A model generated the notes under the pieces. That model had not been told where the DNA came from. It made no database searches and saw nothing but the letters and a program-made list of their open reading frames with translations. A stretch of DNA of 64,000 nucleotides from Chloroflexota bacterium (lineage in GTDB: Bacteria > Chloroflexota > Anaerolineae > Aggregatilineales > Phototrophicaceae): NCBI GenBank assembly GCA_013388745.1, contig JACAER010000034.1:206993-270992 (forward strand). The letters are read 5' to 3'. Numbering within the stretch: the first letter of the stretch is position 1; every line of letters begins with the position of its first letter. Made by a program: the position numbers and the translations under genes. Positions 1-7,344 of this stretch are shown piece by piece.

Positions 1-87
1 CAGCGGGCCGTCTTCCGCGCCGGCCTGCGCGACATGCAGATTCACGCCGTTAGTGTGAATCGTCGTGTGGATAATGGGAGTGTTCAT
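1..87 (-). CDS. alpha/beta hydrolase, N-terminal fragment (cut by window edge)
   Basis: The reverse strand opens with ATG at 87 and stays open to the window edge, giving 29 residues that begin MNTPIIHTTIHTNGVNLHVA and continue with AGAEDGP. The pattern of a short beta strand, GV-LHVA, then AG-EDGPL is the usual N-terminus of alpha/beta-hydrolase-fold enzymes such as epoxide hydrolases and haloalkane dehalogenases, where it leads into the oxyanion-hole HG motif. No catalytic residue lies inside the window, so the substrate cannot be given. It lies downstream of the alpha-2-macroglobulin gene on the same strand, separated by about 220 bases holding a palindromic repeat, so co-transcription is uncertain. 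No strong Shine-Dalgarno is visible. Confidence 0.55.
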   Translation of the reverse strand, partial: MNTPIIHTTIHTNGVNLHVAQAGAEDGPL

Positions 88-210
88 AGGTGAGTTAGTC
101 TCTGATTTTGAGCAACTGGCTGCGAGTTTATCAGAAAAAGATTTGGCCATCAAAAGCGCCGCGCAGGGACGTTTGATACCTGAATGCGACCCCACGCCGC
201 ATGTGCGTCT

Positions 211-268
211 CCCCCTCTCCATGTGGCGCGCATATCTTAACGCGCCAGCCCCACACATGGAGAGGGGG
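211..268. repeat. GC-rich palindromic intergenic element
   Basis: CCCCCTCTCCATGTG at 211-225 pairs perfectly with CACATGGAGAGGGGG at 254-268. An inner GGCGCG/CGCGCC pair (225-230 and 241-246) extends the hairpin. It is followed by GCTGGGGGGTGAGG. The layout resembles the elements at 12851 and 36195, where a CCCC-CTCCCC arm pairs with a GGGGAG arm. It fills most of the gap between the alpha-2-macroglobulin stop and the hydrolase start. No other gene is seen in 88-306. Confidence 0.7.
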
Positions 269-306
269 CTGGGGGGTGAGGTTGACGCACTCGCCCCCCG
301 CCTGTG

Positions 307-3300
307 CTATTGGTCGAGCGGCAGAATCGTGAAACTGCTGCCCGCGCTGCGCCCATACACTTCCGGCAGATAGAACTGATAGCCCACCGCCGGAATCACA
401 TTGTACGTGCCCGCCAGCCCCAGCCGAATCGTGTACACATACTCATACGTGCCCGCCGGCAGATACGTGCTGTAGAGCACCACGCGCTCATCGCGGAATT
501 CGATGCTGCTGAAGTACCACCAGCCCCAGCCGTAGTACAGCGGGTCGGCCAAATCGAGTCCCGGCTGCGTGCCGATCTGCTGGCTAGTCGTCAGGTTGGG
601 GTTGATGCCCTCGCTGCCCGCGGGCAGCGGGTCTTCGATCACGACATAATGCAGCGCGCTGGGCGCAATAATCGTCAGCCGCACCTGCACCACATCGCCC
701 ACGCGCCCCTGCGTGATCGGCGTTTCGCCCTCATCATCCAGCAGCGTATAGCGCCGCTCCACCGTGATACCGCGTGTCAGCGGCTGGATTTCGGGCACAG
801 GCAGCGAGACGGTGAGATAGGCCGTGTAGTACAGCACCCCCGCGCCATCACCGCGCCTGATAACCAGCCGATTGGCCTCGTCTGCCAGCAGATCGGCTAC
901 ATCCACCACAAGCCGCTGTGTTTCGCGCACGCTGGCCGGCGTGGCCTGCGCTTCCGTTAGCTGCGTGCCGTTCAGCGCCGCCGCATAGCTGTACGCCGGG
1001 TTCAGTTCGCCCGTCGCCAGCATCCAATCCGTGAGCGCCATCACCGCCCACGCCGTTTCCTGCGTTGTCTCCCAGGCATCGGCGCGCCGCGCGATCATCA
1101 GCCAGCGCACCACGTTGGGAATCAGGTCGCTCTGCGGGTTCAACATCAGCAGCGCTTGCAAAGCAATCGCCGTCGTGCGCGTATCGCTATTCCAGTTCCA
1201 GTAATCGTTCTGCGCTTCGTCCCAGAAGGCGCCGTTGGCGCTCAGCGTGGCCGCGCTGAGCAGATCACTGACCAGCAGCGCGCTGCGGCTGTTATCGTTA
1301 GCGTCGATCAGCGCGAAGGTCTGCGCCAAAAACGCGCGCGCGTAGTAATCCAGGCGCGCGCGCTGCTCAAACAGCGTCACCGTGCGCGCGACATCTGGCC
1401 CGCCGGAACGCGCCAGCGCGTACAGCACAAACGCCTGGCGGTTGAGCGCCCACGTCGGCTGGCTGAGATCGGGCGTAATGAACTGCGTGCGCAGATAGAA
1501 CTGCGCGGCGCTGATCACACGGTCTTCCACCGCGAAGCCCTGATTGCGCGCTTCGACCAGCCCAATCAGCGCGTAGGCCGTGGTCAGCGAGTTGCTGACA
1601 TCCTGCACAAACCAGCCCCAGCCGCCATCGACTTTTTGCTCGGCGTACAGGCGCTGCAAGGCATAACCCACCGCCGCCGCCAACTGCTGGCGCAGATCAT
1701 CATCGGCCACGCCCAGCGATTCCAGCGCGCGGAAGGTCATGATGTTCGGCAGGAAACGGCTGATCGTCTGTTCGGTGCACTGATGCGGGAAATTTTCCAG
1801 ATAATCCAGTCCATCGAGCGTCGTGGCCGCCAGCGACGGTTCGAGATTCAGCGTCAGCGTGCCTTCGGTGACCTCGAACTGGCGCGGCAGCAAAATCGCT
1901 TCCGTGCGCGCGCCTTCTTCGCGCAAAATCCCGCCCGTGCCCACTGTTTCCGGCACTTCGTAACGATATACCGGCAGCAGGCGGTTGTCGCCCTGCCCCA
2001 GCGGCGGGCGGCTGGCATCGCTGTACGCGCCGTCGTTGCCATCGGCGAAGTAAAGCAGTTCGACATTTGCGACATCATCGACTGTCACCGGCCACTCGAT
2101 ACGCACGCGCGCGCCGGCAGCAACCGTCACCATTTGCGCTTGTTCGCCCAGGAAGGTGATGCCCGTGCCTTGCAGCGTGACACGCACGCTCAGGTCTTCG
2201 CCCGTGTTGTTGTTGACGACAGCGGCCAGCGTCACCTGATCGCCCACTACGAAGAAGCGCGGTGTCACCGGGCGGATCAGCAGTGGTTTGGTGCTAATGA
2301 TGTCAAACGTGTTTTGCCCGACGAGTGTCAGGCCATCTTCGCCGCTGGTTACCGCGCGCGCGTCCAGCCGCCAGGTCGTCAGGTTGTCCGGCAGCGTCAC
2401 CGCGAACGTCGCCGTGCCCTCGGCGTTGGTGACCAGCGTTGCGTTCCAAAAAGCGGTATCGATGAACTGTTCACGGATGTCGAAAATGCCGCCTTCGCCA
2501 AAGCCGCCGCCGCCGCCTTTGATCGTATCAATCGTCTCCTGCGTCAGTTGGTCGGTGTTGATCGTCAGCGGCGTGGCCGTGCGCACGCCCAGGCCCTGTA
2601 TTACGTAGAAATAATACAGCAGCAGCGGGCTGTTGGGCGGCGCAATCGATAGCGACGCCAGATCAGTTAGCGCAACGCCGACTTCTGCCTGCACCGGATT
2701 GCCCGCGTAATCTATGACACGCACCGTGTAACTGACGGTATCGCCCGGCCCGGCCTGTTCGCGATCCGGCGCGATCTCGATCGTCAGGCGCTTCTGTTCA
2801 TTGTTGACGTTCAGCGCCAACAGCCCCATACGGAAGGCCGCGACACTGTTGTTTTCGTCTACGCCCTTCACAATCACGACGCTCACATAGACGTTCGGGG
2901 CGAAATCCGGCGTGATGGGCAGCCGGTAAAGGTAGGAATTGCTCTCCATCGTGATGCGCTCGCTCAGCAGCACGTTGCCGCGTTCCACCGTGACGAGCGC
3001 TTCCACAGTGCCCTGAAACGGTGAGGTGATGAGGATTTCGGCGGTGTCGCCGACATTGTAATCCGTCTGCCCGGCTACCAGATCAATGCGGTTGCTGTTC
3101 TGCTGCCGCCATGAGACGTACTGCGAACTGGCGATCCAGATATAAGCGGCGGTAGACACCTGATTGCCGCTGGCATCGGTGCTGCTGGCGCGCGCGCGGA
3201 AAATGCCGCCGTTGGGCGGCGTGAACGTGAACGAGGCGCGCCCGCTGCTGTCGCTGGTCACAGTCGCGCTGGTCACGGGGATGTCTTCGACTTCGTAGGT

Positions 3301-6300
3301 CCAGGTGGTGCGTCCAAAGTCGTCCTGTTCCTGCACGCTCGACCAGCGCCGTTCGACAATTTCGACTTCCAGCGTTTGATTGGCGAGGGGGTTGCTCTGC
3401 CAATCGACGGTGACGAAATTGAAGGTCGCATCTTCGCCTTCGCTGCCGACATAATCGGCAGGCGCCGCACCGATATAGAACAAGCCCTGATGCACAACGG
3501 CAGAAGCGCGTCCGGCGACACCCTGCTGACTTTCGTCGATCACGACCGCTTCGACAGTGAAGGTTTGGCTCACGGGATTGTCGCCCAGATCGGCGGGCAC
3601 TTCGATGCTGGCGCGTCCCTGCGCATCCGTCGTCACGCTGCCACTGGCGATGAGGGCCGAGGAATTGCTGAAGAAAGCGCTGGGGCCGGAATCGCTGTCG
3701 AAATCGAAGAAGTTGTAGAAGCCCTGCCCCGTGTAATTGAAGTAGTACGGCTGGCTGACGACATTGTAATCAACCTGCGCATTAGAGACCGCGCCGCCGA
3801 AGAAATAGCGCGCTTCGACCACCATACGCACGGTACCACCCTGTTCGACCGCGGCCTGTTCGGGGGTGATCGTCACCTGATATTCCGGCAGGCGGTACTC
3901 GGCGACGCCAAACGAGACGCTGCCGCCTTCACTCCCGTAGTAGTTGGGCGCGCTTTCGACTGGCAGATTGATGTTCAGGCTGTAGTAGCCGAGCGCGGCA
4001 TTCGGGTCAAGGTCAAACTGGCCGCTGAAGGTACCAAAAGGGGTAACGGCGACATCAGCCTGATACACTACTTCGCCCTGATCGTTGGTGATGACAACCG
4101 GCACGGTGGCGAAACCCGACGGGGTATAGGTCACATCGTCCATCGCACGCACCACGCCGCGGAAGTACACCGGCTGTCCCGGACGATATACCGGACGATC
4201 CGTATAGACATACAGGCGGTAGTTCTGTGGATAAGCGTTGAAGTTCGCGCCGAACTGCCAGGGGTCGATGCCGTTTGTCCACTGGTTGACAGCGATACCA
4301 AACTGCGTGTCGGTTTGCAGCACGGCCACGCGCCCGACGTACAAATCGGTCGTGCGTTCCATCTCTGCGCGCAGCAGGCCGTTGGCGTCGGTACTGCCCT
4401 GCGCCAGCACGTTCATGTCGCTGTCGTAGACCGTGATAGGGGCGTCGGCGATCACCTGCCCTGTCTGCACATCGGTCGCCCAGATGAGCACGCTGTCTAC
4501 CGACGTTTTCATCACCAGATTGGCTGTCGCCACCACCAGCACATGGCGCTGTATTTGGTAAAACTCAGTGCCGATTTCCGCAGAGCTGGCATTGAGCAGA
4601 TAAATGCCGGGCGCGAGCCTGCCGCTCTCGTCGCTGACGGCGACTGGCGTGGTCTGCGCGGCAAGCTGCACATCGATGAAGTATTCGTCGCCCAGGCCCT
4701 CGGCCACCCATGCGGTGCGCTCGTCGCGCAGCCGCACTTCCCACCACAGCATCCCGTCAAAACACTGCGGCCCGCCGACGATGGGGATGCGATAATCGCG
4801 GTACAGCAGTTCGACGATTTCGCCATCCGGCGGGGCGCTGCGCGCGCGCACCGGATCGGGTTCGGTGATGACCACCGCTACATCGCCCACGCGCACACGG
4901 CTGGGGAGCGCGCCAGGACACGCCGTCGCCGAATCAGCGGCAGCGCCCAGATCGAGCAGTTCGTAACGGTAGACATTCGGCGGTGCGCTGGAGGTAATCG
5001 ACCACCGGCGCAGCAGGGTGTCAGATGCCGCCCCCACACCATTGGCGACATCGTAGTAATTTTGGCCGGCAGCCTGGGGGATAAAATCACTCAACGCCAC
5101 GCTGTACAGTTGCAGATCGATGCGGTTGACGTTGATATGCGTCAGGAACAACTGCGTAGGCTGGCGCGCGGCATTATAAAAGCCGACGCTGCCCGGCACT
5201 TGCAGATTGATCGACGGCTGAATCGGCGCGCTGGTAAAACGCACCGTCAGCGGCGTGTCGATGATGTTGCCGTAAATATCGGCCATACCGGGCGCGATGG
5301 TGATCGTGTAGGTCGTGCTGGCGAACGCCGGGAAGGACACGCTCAGATAGTTGCTGTACTCACTGTAGTACAGATCCGGTTCGCGTTCGGGTGCCGGGTC
5401 AATCGTGATGCGGCCTTCGAAGGTCTCCGTGTCCATCGGTGAGGCGAAATAGATGTCGAAGCTGCCCCAGAACTGCACATTCTCATCGTTGTTGTTGGGA
5501 TACGTGCTGACGATCGCAGGCAAGGGCACGGTGGAAAACTGCGAGAACAGCGGCAACGACAAACTGCCGCCGCCCGCGCCTTCGGCCACTTCGTCGTAAA
5601 TGCTGATCGTGTACACGGTGTCGATTTGCAGCAGGGCATCGGGCTGGAACATAAAGCCCATTTGATCGTCTGCCCACTCGAACGTACCACTGACCGCCGT
5701 CTCTGCGCCGTCGGCCATGAGCGCGAAGGCACTTTCGACGCTGGCGGTGTTCATCGGCTGGTTAAAGCGCACCTGGATGCCTGTGTCAAGCAGCACTGCC
5801 GATTGCAAGGCCGCCGGGAACACTTCGGTGATGGCGGGGCGCACAACGCTGAACGACCAGGCATAGTCTTCTGGCAGCACCGAGCCATCGACGGCCTGCA
5901 AGCCGGCAGCCACCGTCACGGTGTACTCGACTCCGCCCGCGAAGGCGCTTTCGGGCCGGAAGACGTAAATCGAGGTGTTGAGCCATTCGCCGCTGCCGCG
6001 CACCTGCGGCGCGATCGTGATCGGGCTGGGCAGGCGCGCCAGTTCTTCCGCCGCAAGCAGCGGCACCACCGGACGGTTAAAAATGACCGTGACCAGCGCA
6101 TCGGAAACGACATCCACTGCGTTCGCGGCAGGCAAGACCTGGCTGACTTGCAGGAAACCGACACTGGTGAGCGTGAGGGTGTAGGCTTCGGCCAGCGCCG
6201 CGCCGTCTGCCGCCCGTAAGGCGGTGCTAACGGTCAGCGTATAGGCGGTGGCGCGCGTGTAATCTGCGCCGGGTGTGAAACGCAGCGTATCGCCTGCGCA

Positions 6301-6537
6301 TGAAATATCGCCCGCGACTGCCGGGCTGATGCTGACAGCGGCGCTGGCGGTAGCGCAGTCCAGCGGGCGATCAAAATACAGCAAAATGTCGGCGCGCAGT
6401 TCGAGTTCCTGCCCGCTGAGCGGATACGTTTGTAAGACTTGCAAAGGAGAGGTTTGATCCTGCGCCGCCAGACCGCTGATACTGAACAGCGAAACGACGG
6501 CCAGCAAGATCAGGAGGAGTAGGCGATGACGACGCAT
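307..6537 (-). CDS. secreted bacterial alpha-2-macroglobulin with embedded SH3-like domain
   Basis: A 2076-residue protein. Residues 1-25 form a signal peptide (poly-Leu core, then GLAAQ) without a lipobox cysteine, so it is probably secreted rather than lipid-anchored like E. coli YfhM. Next come several Ig-like (Big_5) domains to about 440, then an SH3b-like insert near 546-612 (RARSAPP, then WWEVR and WVAEG). A macroglobulin domain follows near 774 (TDRPVYRPGQPVYF), then the A2M core near 1365 (LPDNLTTWRLDARA). A thioester motif CTEQ sits at 1587-1590 in a terpenoid-cyclase-like domain, and beta domains end the protein. The family traps proteases through a Cys-Gln thioester; that role is inferred here. 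No pbpC partner is adjacent. The start is supported by AGGAGA at 6544-6549 and a -10 box further upstream. Confidence 0.93.
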   Translation of the reverse strand: MRRHRLLLLILLAVVSLFSISGLAAQDQTSPLQVLQTYPLSGQELELRADILLYFDRPLDCATASAAVSISPAVAGDISCAGDTLRFTPGADYTRATAYTLTVSTALRAADGAALAEAYTLTLTSVGFLQVSQVLPAANAVDVVSDALVTVIFNRPVVPLLAAEELARLPSPITIAPQVRGSGEWLNTSIYVFRPESAFAGGVEYTVTVAAGLQAVDGSVLPEDYAWSFSVVRPAITEVFPAALQSAVLLDTGIQVRFNQPMNTASVESAFALMADGAETAVSGTFEWADDQMGFMFQPDALLQIDTVYTISIYDEVAEGAGGGSLSLPLFSQFSTVPLPAIVSTYPNNNDENVQFWGSFDIYFASPMDTETFEGRITIDPAPEREPDLYYSEYSNYLSVSFPAFASTTYTITIAPGMADIYGNIIDTPLTVRFTSAPIQPSINLQVPGSVGFYNAARQPTQLFLTHINVNRIDLQLYSVALSDFIPQAAGQNYYDVANGVGAASDTLLRRWSITSSAPPNVYRYELLDLGAAADSATACPGALPSRVRVGDVAVVITEPDPVRARSAPPDGEIVELLYRDYRIPIVGGPQCFDGMLWWEVRLRDERTAWVAEGLGDEYFIDVQLAAQTTPVAVSDESGRLAPGIYLLNASSAEIGTEFYQIQRHVLVVATANLVMKTSVDSVLIWATDVQTGQVIADAPITVYDSDMNVLAQGSTDANGLLRAEMERTTDLYVGRVAVLQTDTQFGIAVNQWTNGIDPWQFGANFNAYPQNYRLYVYTDRPVYRPGQPVYFRGVVRAMDDVTYTPSGFATVPVVITNDQGEVVYQADVAVTPFGTFSGQFDLDPNAALGYYSLNINLPVESAPNYYGSEGGSVSFGVAEYRLPEYQVTITPEQAAVEQGGTVRMVVEARYFFGGAVSNAQVDYNVVSQPYYFNYTGQGFYNFFDFDSDSGPSAFFSNSSALIASGSVTTDAQGRASIEVPADLGDNPVSQTFTVEAVVIDESQQGVAGRASAVVHQGLFYIGAAPADYVGSEGEDATFNFVTVDWQSNPLANQTLEVEIVERRWSSVQEQDDFGRTTWTYEVEDIPVTSATVTSDSSGRASFTFTPPNGGIFRARASSTDASGNQVSTAAYIWIASSQYVSWRQQNSNRIDLVAGQTDYNVGDTAEILITSPFQGTVEALVTVERGNVLLSERITMESNSYLYRLPITPDFAPNVYVSVVIVKGVDENNSVAAFRMGLLALNVNNEQKRLTIEIAPDREQAGPGDTVSYTVRVIDYAGNPVQAEVGVALTDLASLSIAPPNSPLLLYYFYVIQGLGVRTATPLTINTDQLTQETIDTIKGGGGGFGEGGIFDIREQFIDTAFWNATLVTNAEGTATFAVTLPDNLTTWRLDARAVTSGEDGLTLVGQNTFDIISTKPLLIRPVTPRFFVVGDQVTLAAVVNNNTGEDLSVRVTLQGTGITFLGEQAQMVTVAAGARVRIEWPVTVDDVANVELLYFADGNDGAYSDASRPPLGQGDNRLLPVYRYEVPETVGTGGILREEGARTEAILLPRQFEVTEGTLTLNLEPSLAATTLDGLDYLENFPHQCTEQTISRFLPNIMTFRALESLGVADDDLRQQLAAAVGYALQRLYAEQKVDGGWGWFVQDVSNSLTTAYALIGLVEARNQGFAVEDRVISAAQFYLRTQFITPDLSQPTWALNRQAFVLYALARSGGPDVARTVTLFEQRARLDYYARAFLAQTFALIDANDNSRSALLVSDLLSAATLSANGAFWDEAQNDYWNWNSDTRTTAIALQALLMLNPQSDLIPNVVRWLMIARRADAWETTQETAWAVMALTDWMLATGELNPAYSYAAALNGTQLTEAQATPASVRETQRLVVDVADLLADEANRLVIRRGDGAGVLYYTAYLTVSLPVPEIQPLTRGITVERRYTLLDDEGETPITQGRVGDVVQVRLTIIAPSALHYVVIEDPLPAGSEGINPNLTTSQQIGTQPGLDLADPLYYGWGWWYFSSIEFRDERVVLYSTYLPAGTYEYVYTIRLGLAGTYNVIPAVGYQFYLPEVYGRSAGSSFTILPLDQ

Positions 6538-6571
6538 GGAGCATCTCCTGAAAAAGAGTGGGTCTGCCCAA

Positions 6572-6577
6572 ATTATA
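6572..6577 (-). promoter_or_regulatory. -10 box (TATAAT) of the alpha-2-macroglobulin gene
   Basis: TATAAT reads on the minus strand at 6577-6572, about 34 bases before the ATG at 6537. The leader carries TTTTTCAGGAGATGC, the same ribosome-binding sequence type found at several other genes here. The -35 position holds only a weak TTTTAT at 17-base spacing. Confidence 0.55.
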
Positions 6578-6638
6578 TGCTATGCGTACAGCCGATAAAA
6601 GCACCAGCGCTGTGCGCTCAACCGCCGCTTGCCCGCCG

Positions 6639-7280
6639 TTATAGGCCGCCGACGTAGGTATTGGGCAAATTAAAAATGCCCTTGAAGACCTGCCAGTGCA
6701 GCGCCAGAATTTCGCGCGCCAGATACACGCCCAGCCAGCCAGCCGGCACGCGGCTGAAGGCCACCGGGGAGGGAAACACGTTTACGCCGCGCTGCCCGAA
6801 AATCCAGGCGGCGCGCAGCAAATGAAAGCCATCGGTGACCAGCACAGCGCTTTGCCAGCCGCGCGCGGCCATCATGTCGCCGGCGTAGATGGCATTTTCT
6901 TCGGTGCTGCGGCTCTGCGCTTCCAGCACAATGGCCGGATCGGGCACGCCGTTGGCCAGCAGCACATCGCGGCAGCCAGCGGCTTCGGCGCGGCGCACGT
7001 ATTCGGATTGGCCGCCGGTGCAGAGCACATAAGGCGCGTAGCCCTGCTGCCACAACTGCGCCGCGTGCTGTGAACGGCGGGTGAGCGCCAGATCGGGGCG
7101 GCCATCGCGCCGCAGCCCCGCGCCGAGCACGATAATCACGTTGGCGGGCTGTTTGCGGTCTACGCTGCCGTACAGATAGACGGTGCAGGCCAGCAAACAG
7201 GCGAAGCACAGCCACAGGATAAAGAGTGTCGAGACGATACGCCACAGGCGGCGCAGGACGGCGAAAAAACGGCGTTTCAT
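6639..7280 (-). CDS. DUF218 (YdcF/SanA/ElyC-like) membrane protein
   Basis: A 213-residue protein. A basic N-terminus (MKRRFFAVLRRLWR) is followed by one membrane helix at about 17-39, then a DUF218 domain. This shows VIIVLGAGLRRDGRPD, a TGGQ loop, STEENA and the LVTDGFHLLRA strand typical of the family. DUF218 proteins are implicated in envelope integrity and polysaccharide metabolism, but the reaction is unknown. The longer reading from 7340 was rejected because its first 20 codons run through the nrdJ terminator and the -10 box. The ATG at 7280 has no Shine-Dalgarno but lies exactly 7 bases after TATAAT, which fits leaderless translation. Confidence 0.85.
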   Translation of the reverse strand: MKRRFFAVLRRLWRIVSTLFILWLCFACLLACTVYLYGSVDRKQPANVIIVLGAGLRRDGRPDLALTRRSQHAAQLWQQGYAPYVLCTGGQSEYVRRAEAAGCRDVLLANGVPDPAIVLEAQSRSTEENAIYAGDMMAARGWQSAVLVTDGFHLLRAAWIFGQRGVNVFPSPVAFSRVPAGWLGVYLAREILALHWQVFKGIFNLPNTYVGGL

Positions 7281-7287
7281 GGGGGGG

Positions 7288-7293
7288 ATTATA
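7288..7293 (-). promoter_or_regulatory. extended -10 (TGCTATAAT), probable leaderless promoter
   Basis: On the minus strand TGCTATAAT ends at 7288 and seven bases separate it from the ATG at 7280, so transcription would start at or next to the start codon. The spacer is C-rich and holds no ribosome-binding site. The -35 region overlaps the upstream nrdJ terminator. Confidence 0.55.
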
Positions 7294-7300
7294 GCAGACG

Positions 7301-7330
7301 AAAAAAACGGGGCGGTCACAGGACCGCCCC
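7301..7330 (-). terminator. Rho-independent terminator of nrdJ
   Basis: On the minus strand a perfect 9-bp stem (GGGGCGGTC with GACCGCCCC, loop CTGT) is followed by G and seven T residues (7307-7301). It starts 15 bases after the nrdJ stop codon. Confidence 0.9.
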
Positions 7331-7344
7331 GATTGTGCATCAGC

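Noticed and set aside
3376..5442. 688-codon plus-strand open frame (and similar long frames such as 1156-2652 and 5626-6219)
   Set aside because: It is antisense to the alpha-2-macroglobulin gene, His/Arg/Gln-rich without any family motif, and explained by high GC lowering stop frequency on the opposite strand.
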